Source of the DNA: Chloroflexaceae bacterium UBA1466 | GTDB lineage: Bacteria > Chloroflexota > Chloroflexia > Chloroflexales > Chloroflexaceae | Assembly: GCA_002325605.1 (NCBI GenBank) | Contig: DCSM01000142.1 | Coordinates: 1-22,639, forward strand | DNA: 22,639 bases | Reading direction: 5' to 3' | Shown: piece after piece, positions 15,304 through 21,362 of the stretch | How positions within the stretch are numbered: position 1 is the first letter of the stretch | Layout: every line of letters begins with the position of its first letter | Made by a program: the position numbers and the translations under genes | Notes under the pieces: generated by a model | The model's database searches: none | Told to the model about the DNA's origin: nothing | Seen by the model: only the letters and a program-made list of their open reading frames with translations

Positions 15304-16493
15304 ACTTCATGCAAAGCGTAATCTTTCTGGGCTTCAAGCCTGAAGGTAACAGACAACCGCTTTTTGATCAACTCAAGCGCTAAAGGCAATTTTTCAATCC
15401 CAAGCCAAGCGCGGCCTAACTTTTGCGCGGCATGAATTGTTGTCCCACAGCCGCAAAAGGGGTCAAGAATCACGTCGCCAGGGTTGCTACTGGCTTGGAT
15501 AAGCCGCTCTAAGAGAGCCAGCGGCTTTTGCGTTGGGTAGCCCAGGCGTTCTGCTGCTTGCGAATTGAGAATAGAGATTGGGAAAATATCGCCAAACCTA
15601 AGCTGCAACTTTCTAATACTTCGCTCAAGAATTTTGAAATCCCTTGCATCTATGGCATAGCTTTGAAACTCTTTCTTGAGGAATTGCAAATATTTTAAAA
15701 GTAGAGAATTCAATATTTCTTCATTTTCAACATACTCTAAAATCCTATTGAGGTCTTGTAAATCGTTTTCTTCCCAAAAATCATTTTCTTTAACACCTTT
15801 CTCATCAATGCTTGTCACATAAGGCGCGCCATCTTTAACACGAGTATGAAAGTTTTGTTTTCTAAAAAATGATTCACCAGAGTATTGCGTATAAGAGATA
15901 TTATAGGTATAGCCTTTGGGTTGTTTTGTGTAAAACAGTAAAACATCATGCATTTTTAAGAATGAATTTGCGTTCCCCGTCCATCTCCTATAATGCCAAA
16001 TAATCTCATTCTGAAAGTTCTCCGCGCCAAAAAGACAATCCAAAAGCAGTTTGAGATAATGGCTGGCGGTAGGGTCGCAATGCAAATATAAACTGCCTGT
16101 TGGTTTCAGCACGCGATGCAATTCTACTAAGCGAATGGCCATCATGACCAGGTAAGCCGTCATTTGATTGCGCCCATTCACACTTACTAAAGCTTTCAAC
16201 AAAGTCCCTAGCTTTGCCCCGCGAGCGACCAAAGCGCGATATTGCTCTTCGGTCTCACGGTTCCAATGCCAAGTATCCTCAAAGGCTTTGATTTGCGAAG
16301 TTGCGGGGTCTGAGCTTGCCGAAGACTGCCACATTCCGCTTTCCTCTTTGTACAGCACGTTATAGTTGCGATTGGAGTTGAAAGGCGGATCGAGATAGAT
16401 GAGATCAATGCTTTCGGCGGCGACATATTGGCGGAGAATATCGAGGTTATCCCCGGAGAAGAGGATGTTCTTTGTGAACGCCCGTTGGTACAT
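15261..16493 (-). CDS. Beta-class DNA amino-methyltransferase, array copy 1 with REP-core insert
   Basis: A 410-residue protein with DPPF at 35-38 and DPFCGCGT at 344-351. The frame is shared with the two downstream copies, while the recognition region (about 163-312) is distinct and the longest of the three. Relative to the other copies it gains 24 bp at residues 54-64 (MWQSSASSDPA replaces SES); this insert contains CTGAGCTTGCCGAAG at 16310-16324, the core of the REP-like repeat at the left edge of the window. The reading frame is kept. No nuclease domain is present. ATG 16493 is chosen by homology, with AAGGAA seven bases ahead; a longer frame running into the permease gene is not used. 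It follows the permease gene by 47 bp. Confidence 0.9.
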   Translation of the reverse strand: MYQRAFTKNILFSGDNLDILRQYVAAESIDLIYLDPPFNSNRNYNVLYKEESGMWQSSASSDPATSQIKAFEDTWHWNRETEEQYRALVARGAKLGTLLKALVSVNGRNQMTAYLVMMAIRLVELHRVLKPTGSLYLHCDPTASHYLKLLLDCLFGAENFQNEIIWHYRRWTGNANSFLKMHDVLLFYTKQPKGYTYNISYTQYSGESFFRKQNFHTRVKDGAPYVTSIDEKGVKENDFWEENDLQDLNRILEYVENEEILNSLLLKYLQFLKKEFQSYAIDARDFKILERSIRKLQLRFGDIFPISILNSQAAERLGYPTQKPLALLERLIQASSNPGDVILDPFCGCGTTIHAAQKLGRAWLGIEKLPLALELIKKRLSVTFRLEAQKDYALHEVEENRQAASSPGYG

Positions 16494-16540
16494 GCTGGTT
16501 TCCTTTCTGAAGCAGGTTTTATTCTTCGCCCTCGGCCTCT

Positions 16541-17332
16541 TTAACGCTCGACCAAATGTAGCAGCAACTGGTCGGCTGGTGAAAAGAGCCGATCTCGAAT
16601 CAGCGTCGTGGTGACAAGCGCGGTTATGCGGGCCGCAGCAACAATGAGCGCCATCACCACAAACTGGTAAAGGGCGGCATAGATGGGGCTGGCCCCAGAA
16701 AGCACCATCCCCGTCATCAAGCCTGGAATCCAAACAATCCCCAACGATTGAAGCGAGTCGATATGGGGCAGAAGGCTGGCCGAGACCGTCGCTTGAAGAT
16801 ACGGAGCCGTGATCTGTTTGGGGGTTGCGCCCAGCGCCAACCCCGCTTCGATTTGCCGTTCGTGCGCCAGGATTTCAGCGCGAAACCGCTCCAGGGCTTG
16901 GCTATTGGAACGCATGGTACTTGAAATAATCATGCTGCCCACAGGCACGAGCGACGTAAGCGTTGGCTCAATTACGCCCAGCCAGGTCATCAAGCCAATC
17001 ACCAGCCCCGAACCCAAGCTAATCCCGATGAAAGAGATCAGAAAGACTCCTGGGAGATGTTTAGCGTGCTGCGCTGTCATTTGAGCCGCAATAGTCGCCA
17101 TGCCCAACAGAATAAAAGCGCCGAGCCAAAAGGGGACTTTGAGCAGAAGCGCAAGCCCAAAGCCGACGCAAACGATCTGCACAAGCCCCCTAAGCATCGC
17201 AACGCTAATCTCGCGGATAAAAAAGACTCGCTGTTGACGGGCCAATAGCGCCGTCGCTAAGACCATTAGGGCCGCAATTACCGCTTGGACAATACCTAAA
17301 GTTAGGGGATCGTGGAAGAATTGGTTAAGCAT
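16541..17332 (-). CDS. fetB: UPF0014/FetB-type ABC permease
   Basis: A 263-residue protein with about seven membrane segments and the UPF0014 signature region (VPVGSMIISSTMRSNSQALE, then LALGATPKQ). The E. coli member, FetB, with the ATPase FetA, has been reported to export iron. The start at 17332 overlaps the ATPase gene by 31 bp, so the two are one transporter. Here it follows metY and metX behind a SAM riboswitch, which suggests a role linked to sulfur amino acids or to metal handling in that pathway; that is inference. The symbol is by family only. Confidence 0.85.
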   Translation of the reverse strand: MLNQFFHDPLTLGIVQAVIAALMVLATALLARQQRVFFIREISVAMLRGLVQIVCVGFGLALLLKVPFWLGAFILLGMATIAAQMTAQHAKHLPGVFLISFIGISLGSGLVIGLMTWLGVIEPTLTSLVPVGSMIISSTMRSNSQALERFRAEILAHERQIEAGLALGATPKQITAPYLQATVSASLLPHIDSLQSLGIVWIPGLMTGMVLSGASPIYAALYQFVVMALIVAAARITALVTTTLIRDRLFSPADQLLLHLVER

Positions 17333-18018
17333 GGTAATATCTCAGCGGTGGGGCCGCTTAGAGTTACTTTTCCCTGTTCTAAAACGAGGATTTGCTGGGC
17401 GATGCGTGAGGCTTGAGCAAGTTTATGCGTCACGAGGATACAAGCTAAAGCCTTTTGTTGCACAATCTTGGCTAAAAAGGCTTCAATGATCAGTTCAGAA
17501 GAGGCATCAAGGGCGGAGGTTGGCTCGTCAAGCAGCAAGACTTGGGGTTCATTGACCAAAGTGCGGAGCAAAGCGACGCGCTGGGCTTCGCCCCCCGACA
17601 GCCTGCCAACATCGCGGGCGGCGTAGCCCGCCAGCCCGATCTCCTCTAGCAGGCTGGCCAGCGCGGCGGCTGGGATGCTTTCCCCGCGCTGGCGGGGCCC
17701 AAACTGGAGATTATCCCCTACTGTGCCAGGGAAAAGCGCAGGGGTTTGGAAAACTAGGCCTACGCGGCGGCGCAGGCTGGCGGGCATAAGCGTGCGATAA
17801 TCTACGCCGCCCAGTAAAACGGTTCCCGCAGTCGGCTCATCTAAGCGGTTAAGCAGCCGCAGAAAAGACGATTTCCCAGACCCGCTCGGCCCCACAACCG
17901 CCAAAAGAGTGCCTTGCTCAACGCTGACATTCAGGTCGGCAACGATCTTCTTCGCTTTGATTTCGCGGCTAAGATGCACCGTCTGCAAAAGCGGAACATC
18001 CGCCGCCTTAGGTTTCAT
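17302..18018 (-). CDS. fetA: ABC transporter ATPase (FetA-like)
   Basis: A 238-residue ATP-binding subunit. Walker A GPSGSGKS at 43-50, Q-loop Gln91, signature LSGGEAQR at 140-147, Walker B LLLDEP at 161-166 and switch His198 (LVTHK) are all intact. It overlaps the stop of metX by four bases (ATGA) and the permease start by 31 bases, so translation of metX, this gene and the permease is coupled. Length and partner match FetA of the FetAB (UPF0014) family. The substrate is not visible from sequence; the operon context points to methionine or sulfur metabolism rather than a pure metal-stress unit. Confidence 0.87.
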   Translation of the reverse strand: MKPKAADVPLLQTVHLSREIKAKKIVADLNVSVEQGTLLAVVGPSGSGKSSFLRLLNRLDEPTAGTVLLGGVDYRTLMPASLRRRVGLVFQTPALFPGTVGDNLQFGPRQRGESIPAAALASLLEEIGLAGYAARDVGRLSGGEAQRVALLRTLVNEPQVLLLDEPTSALDASSELIIEAFLAKIVQQKALACILVTHKLAQASRIAQQILVLEQGKVTLSGPTAEILPCLTNSSTIP

Positions 18019-19229
18019 GCCAGAAAATCGGCAATAATTGGCCCTTGAAGCTCATTATGAATCAGGAAAGCATCATGGCCCGCCGTGGAAGGCATTACGA
18101 TATGCTCCACCGAACGATTGAGGTGGCGCAGGGCATCCGCAATAGCTTGCGATTCGGCGGGGGAATAGAGCCAATCGCTGGAGAAGGAAAGCAACAGAAA
18201 ACGAGCATGGCTGCGGGCAAAAGCCTTTTCTAAAGAGCCATACTTCGCTGCTAAATCCCAATAGTCCATTGCTTTAGTGATGTAAAGATAAGAATTGGCA
18301 TCAAAGCGCTGATTGAACGAATCCCCCTGATAGTCCAAATAGCTTTCAACCGCAAATTCTGGCTCAAGCTCAAAGCGGGGGCCTTGCCCTTCCTGAAACC
18401 TGCGCCCAAATTTATCTTCTAAACTGGTTTCGCTCACGTAAGTGATATGCCCAATCATGCGGGCTACCGCGAGGCCGTCAACAGGTGACTCGTGATCATA
18501 ATAATCGCCGCGTCGCCAGCGCGGGTCGCTCATAATGGCGCGGCGGCCAATGGAATTCCAGCCGATAGTCTGCGGTGAGGAGCGGGCCGTTGTCGCCAAA
18601 AGGACAACATTGTTTACGCGATCAGGATAGGCCGTAGCCCATTCCAAAGCCTGAAACCCGCCCATCGAGCCGCCGACCACAGCATGGAGCGTTTCAATGC
18701 CCAAGTTGTTAATCAGCCGCGCCTGGGCCCGCACCATATCGCTAATCGTGAGGACGGGGAAGTTAGCACCGTAAGGTTTACCCGTTTTAGGGTTGAGGCT
18801 GGAGGGGCCCGTACTGCCTTGACACCCCCCAAGGACATTGGAACAGATGAAAAAGAAACGATCCGTATCAAAATAGCGGCCTGGGCCAATCATCGCATCC
18901 CACCAGCCAGCTTTGCGATCTTCGGTCTCGTGTTTGCCAGCGGCGTGGGCATCGCCAGAGAGCGCGTGGAGCAAGAGAATGGCATTATCACGGGCTTCGT
19001 TGAGATGGCCGTAGGTTTCGTAGGCCAACGTCACGGGGCTGAGGCTCGCGCCACTATCCAAGCGCAAGGGCTCATTCCAAGTAGCAAATTTCTTCTCCAC
19101 CAAACCGATACTTCGGGCAGCTTTGACCGTGCGCTGCTTTAAGGTATGCCGCAGCGCAGTTGTGGTTGGTTGGAGATCCCGCAACGAACTGAATGATGGG
19201 CGATTTTGATAGAAAGGAAGTACTGTCAC
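18015..19229 (-). CDS. metX: Homoserine O-acetyltransferase MetX
   Basis: A 404-residue alpha/beta-hydrolase-fold acyltransferase that transfers an acetyl group from acetyl-CoA to homoserine, making O-acetylhomoserine for direct sulfhydrylation. The catalytic triad is visible: Ser188 in GGSMGGFQ, Asp352 in SDWLY and His385 in GHDAFL. The NVLGGCQGSTGPSS segment (131-144) is typical of MetX. It starts at GTG 19229, with AGAGGAA seven bases ahead and 15 bp after metY. The first 40 residues extend beyond the conserved core and an internal start is possible. With metY it forms a complete two-step route from homoserine to homocysteine. Confidence 0.95.
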   Translation of the reverse strand: MTVLPFYQNRPSFSSLRDLQPTTTALRHTLKQRTVKAARSIGLVEKKFATWNEPLRLDSGASLSPVTLAYETYGHLNEARDNAILLLHALSGDAHAAGKHETEDRKAGWWDAMIGPGRYFDTDRFFFICSNVLGGCQGSTGPSSLNPKTGKPYGANFPVLTISDMVRAQARLINNLGIETLHAVVGGSMGGFQALEWATAYPDRVNNVVLLATTARSSPQTIGWNSIGRRAIMSDPRWRRGDYYDHESPVDGLAVARMIGHITYVSETSLEDKFGRRFQEGQGPRFELEPEFAVESYLDYQGDSFNQRFDANSYLYITKAMDYWDLAAKYGSLEKAFARSHARFLLLSFSSDWLYSPAESQAIADALRHLNRSVEHIVMPSTAGHDAFLIHNELQGPIIADFLA

Positions 19230-19244
19230 GCTAAAGTTCCTCTT

Positions 19245-20534
19245 TTACACCACTGTTAAGGCTTGATCCAAATCGGCGATAATGTCTTCAAGCGTTTCCA
19301 AACCAATAGAAAGTCGCACGTAATCATCAGTTACACCCGTAAGAAGCTGCTCTTCGGGGCTAAGTTGTGCGTGAGTCGTGGTTGCAGGGTGAATCGCAAG
19401 GCTTTTCGCATCTCCGATATTCGCCAAATGCGAAAAGAGCTTGAGGCTTTCAATAAATTTCGCCCCTGTTGCTCGCCCGCCCCCTTTGAGGCCAAAGCCC
19501 AGAATCCCACTTTGACCTTTGGGCAAATATTTGCGAGCTAATTCATACGTTGGATGGTCAGCCAGACCTGGATAATTTACCCAACTTACTTTGGGATGCT
19601 CTTTAAGATACTTGGCTACCGCTAAAGCATTTGTGCTATGGCGTTCCATCCGCAAGGCTAAAGTTTCTAAACCCTGAATGAAAAGGAATGAATTGAAAGG
19701 ACTCACTGCTGCGCCAATATCTCGTAGCATTTGCACGCGAGCTTTCAAGATATAAGCCAATGGGCCAAAGGCTTGCGTGTAGATCAGGCCATGGTAAGAA
19801 GGATCAGGCTGGGTAAATTCAGGGAAACGACCATTTGCCCAATCGAATTTGCCGCTATCCACCACCAGCCCACCAATACTTGTGCCGTGCCCGCCAATAT
19901 ACTTGGTAGCTGAGTGCATGACAATATCTGCACCCCATTCAAAAGGCTTGCAGAGATAGGGCGTGGCTGTGGTGCTATCTACCATTACGGGCACGCCTTG
20001 TGCGTGAGCAATCGCAGCTATCTGTTCTAAGTCAAGAACGTCAAGTCTAGGATTACCAATGAGTTCTAAAAAGACCAGTTTAGTTCGCTCGTCAATGGCT
20101 TGGCGAAACCCCTCAAAATCGCGGGCATCCACGAAGCGCACCGTAATGCCAAGTTTGGCAAAGGTGTGGCGGAACAAATTGTAGGTTCCACCATAAAGGT
20201 CGGTTGAAGCGACAAGATTATCGCCTGCGCCGGCCAAAGTGAAAATGCCCAATGTGGCCGCCGCTTGCCCCGAAGCTACCGCCAACGCCGCCACGCCGCC
20301 TTCCAGGGCCGCGATGCGTTGCTCTAACACGTCGGTGGTCGGGTTCATGATCCGCGTGTAGATATTGCCAAATTCCTTCAGGTCGAAGAGCCGGGCCGCG
20401 TGCGCCGTATCCTTAAATTGGTAGGATGTCGTGGCATAGATGGGCACGGCTCGCGCCCCTGTGGTCGGGTCAGCCTGCTGCCCCGCGTGAAGGGCCAGCG
20501 TCTCAAAGCCTGTAAATTTAACTTCGTCGCTCAT
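19245..20534 (-). CDS. metY: O-acetylhomoserine sulfhydrylase MetY
   Basis: A 429-residue PLP enzyme of the Cys/Met-metabolism family that makes homocysteine from O-acetylhomoserine and sulfide. The PLP Lys is Lys211 in SATKYIGGHG and the cofactor-binding Asp is Asp186 in VMVDSTTATPY; SGQAAATL (88-95) lies in the cofactor site. The length is that of MetY rather than of the shorter cystathionine synthases. ATG 20534 has AGGAGG ten bases ahead. It is first in the minus-strand gene series and sits behind a SAM-I riboswitch with terminator, so it should be expressed when SAM is low. Confidence 0.95.
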   Translation of the reverse strand: MSDEVKFTGFETLALHAGQQADPTTGARAVPIYATTSYQFKDTAHAARLFDLKEFGNIYTRIMNPTTDVLEQRIAALEGGVAALAVASGQAAATLGIFTLAGAGDNLVASTDLYGGTYNLFRHTFAKLGITVRFVDARDFEGFRQAIDERTKLVFLELIGNPRLDVLDLEQIAAIAHAQGVPVMVDSTTATPYLCKPFEWGADIVMHSATKYIGGHGTSIGGLVVDSGKFDWANGRFPEFTQPDPSYHGLIYTQAFGPLAYILKARVQMLRDIGAAVSPFNSFLFIQGLETLALRMERHSTNALAVAKYLKEHPKVSWVNYPGLADHPTYELARKYLPKGQSGILGFGLKGGGRATGAKFIESLKLFSHLANIGDAKSLAIHPATTTHAQLSPEEQLLTGVTDDYVRLSIGLETLEDIIADLDQALTVV

Positions 20535-20565
20535 AAAAACAGAGCCTCCTTTATCGCAAAAGGTA

Positions 20566-20640
20566 GGATCAGCAGCTTGCCTGGCGCTCGCAGGCGGGAA
20601 GCCCGCGCCTTTGCCATTCGGATCAGCAGCTTGCCTGGCG
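20566..20640. repeat. Direct repeat pair inside the metY leader
   Basis: A 21-bp sequence (core CAGCAGCTTGCCTGGCG) occurs at 20566-20586 and 20620-20640. Between them is a GC-rich inverted segment (GGCGGGAAGCCCGC, about 20593-20606). The pair lies between the riboswitch terminator and the metY ribosome binding site, in the untranslated leader. It looks like a small dispersed repeat that has inserted there. Confidence 0.75.
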
Positions 20641-20650
20641 ATGGCTGGAC

Positions 20651-20681
20651 AAAAGAAAAGCCCTCATCTAAAAAGATGAGG
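20651..20681 (-). terminator. SAM-riboswitch expression-platform terminator
   Basis: On the minus strand CCTCATCT and AGATGAGG form a perfect 8-bp stem with a 4-base loop, followed by a U-rich tail (CTTTTCTTTTG). The 5' arm (CTCATC) can instead pair with GATGAG in the 3' strand of riboswitch helix P1, giving an antiterminator. With SAM bound, P1 forms and the terminator is free; without SAM, read-through into metY follows. Confidence 0.88.
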
Positions 20682-20737
20682 ACTTCCCAGCAAATCTACT
20701 TAAAACCCCATGGAATCAAAGGGTAAATTAGACATGC

Positions 20738-20868
20738 CTCTCATCTTCCAGACTACGCTGCCGGAATTGGCACCCTGCTTAACGTTGGGCTTCAACTAAG
20801 CCTTCGCGTATATCCCTAGGGTTGCCGAGGCTTCATCGGGCCGGTCCCTCTGCCTCTCTGGATAAGAG
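20738..20868 (-). ncRNA. SAM-I (S-box) riboswitch controlling metY
   Basis: Minus-strand sequence matches the S-box consensus: P1 5' strand CTCTTATC, AGAGGCAGAGGGACCGGCC, GATGAAGCCTCGGCAACC, a variable hairpin, GGTGCCAATTCC, and P1 3' strand GATGAGAG, which pairs over eight positions with the 5' strand. It is a transcription-attenuating SAM sensor, followed about 57 bases later by the terminator. Its position ahead of metY and metX is the usual one. Confidence 0.97.
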
Positions 20869-21020
20869 CTGCGCTATTAGTTTTCTAAATTGGTCTTGGC
20901 GCGTCTTCACGCCGCAAAGCCAGGTTTCTTGTTTACTTTAGGGTAAATTTTCCTCTCTTTAGAGGATATTTCCTAGCTTAAAGCCATTGATAACACACAA
21001 ACCGCGATTTGTCAAACCGC
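20869..21020. other. Upstream region of the SAM riboswitch
   Basis: This should hold the metY promoter on the minus strand, but I see no convincing -35/-10 pair. A small dyad CCTCT-CTTT-AGAGG (20952-20965) could be an operator or weak hairpin. No gene is present. Confidence 0.4.
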
Positions 21021-21053
21021 AAAAAAACCTTTGCAGGCTGCGAGACCGCAAAG
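21021..21053 (-). terminator. Intrinsic terminator upstream of the metY leader
   Basis: On the minus strand CTTTGCGG pairs with CCTGCAAAG (one bulged base) and is followed by TTTTTTT (21021-21027). It could end the transcript of the nuclease-fold gene at 21363-22490 or a small RNA encoded between. The plus strand also shows a short T-run after the same stem, so it may work in both directions. Confidence 0.75.
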
Positions 21054-21140
21054 AGCTTTTTGGTTTCTAAATTGAGACTCGCCATCCTGCCCTCCGGAGG
21101 CAATTGCTTCCACCATTGATTCCAAATTTAGAGGAGATAA
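21054..21140 (-). ncRNA. Candidate structured small RNA (no known family)
   Basis: On the minus strand CTAAATT (21125-21131) pairs with AATTTAG (21067-21073), and the enclosed 50 bases hold further pairing (TGCC/GGCA around CTCCGGA). The terminator at 21021-21053 follows immediately. A weak promoter-like pair (TTGAAC, 17 bases, ACTTAT) on the minus strand would start transcription right at the outer stem, giving an RNA of about 110 nt. I could not match it to SRP RNA, 6S RNA or any riboswitch I know. Confidence 0.3.
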
Positions 21141-21150
21141 GTTCTAGCTC

Positions 21151-21179
21151 TTGAAAAGTGTTCAAATGGTCGCTATAAT
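21151..21179 (+). promoter_or_regulatory. Near-consensus sigma-70 promoter facing right
   Basis: TTGAAA (21151-21156), exactly 17 bases, then a perfect TATAAT (21174-21179). No plus-strand gene follows before the window end; the next gene is on the opposite strand. Transcription would begin near 21186, at the edge of the palindrome at 21192-21224. Confidence 0.6.
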
Positions 21180-21191
21180 TCAGCAAAAAGG

Positions 21192-21224
21192 AGACCTCAC
21201 AGGTCTTTAAGACCTGTGAGGTCT
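21192..21224. repeat. 33-bp perfect palindrome (16-bp arms)
   Basis: AGACCTCACAGGTCTT and AAGACCTGTGAGGTCT are exact inverted copies around one T. It starts about six bases after the predicted start site of the promoter at 21151-21179, so it would be the first structure in that transcript. Similar ACCTCACAGGT...ACCTGTGAGGT palindromes are, to my recollection, dispersed repeats in several bacterial groups. Confidence 0.85.
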
Positions 21225-21265
21225 TCTCTGGTTGCTAATTAACTTAGAACAAGTGGTAGTGCTAA

Positions 21266-21353
21266 AGTCAGGAGTGCTGGGACAGGAGTCCAAAGGCTTT
21301 AGCCTTTGGGAAGCCGATGGCTAAAGCCATCGGACTCCTGTGACTCCTGTGTC
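21266..21353. repeat. Nested cruciform repeat related to the 168-bp element
   Basis: Outer arms ACAGGAGTCC (21282-21291) and GGACTCCTGT (21332-21341) enclose two perfect hairpins: CCAAAGGC-TTTA-GCCTTTGG (21290-21309) and CCGATGGC-TAAA-GCCATCGG (21314-21333). Together they form a three-way junction. Further CAGGAGT and ACTCCTG copies lie just outside. The motif CAGGAGTCC plus GGCTTTAGCC resembles the core of the repeats at 7656-7823 and 8910-9077. It sits ten bases after the 3' end of the adjacent minus-strand gene. Confidence 0.85.
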
Positions 21354-21362
21354 CAAAAAAGC

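Noticed and set aside
12484..16493. Methyltransferase copies as pseudogenes
   Set aside because: All three frames are intact, with start signals and motifs I and IV preserved, and differences in the shared parts are mainly silent.
16494..16733. Long N-terminal extension of methyltransferase copy 1 overlapping the permease gene
   Set aside because: The extension is the permease gene in another frame. The shared MYQRA start with AAGGAA upstream is preferred for all three copies.
21054..21140. SRP RNA, T-box or a second known riboswitch
   Set aside because: The SRP apical motif, T-box AGGGTGGNACCGCG and the riboswitch consensus sequences I know are absent; reported only as a candidate RNA.
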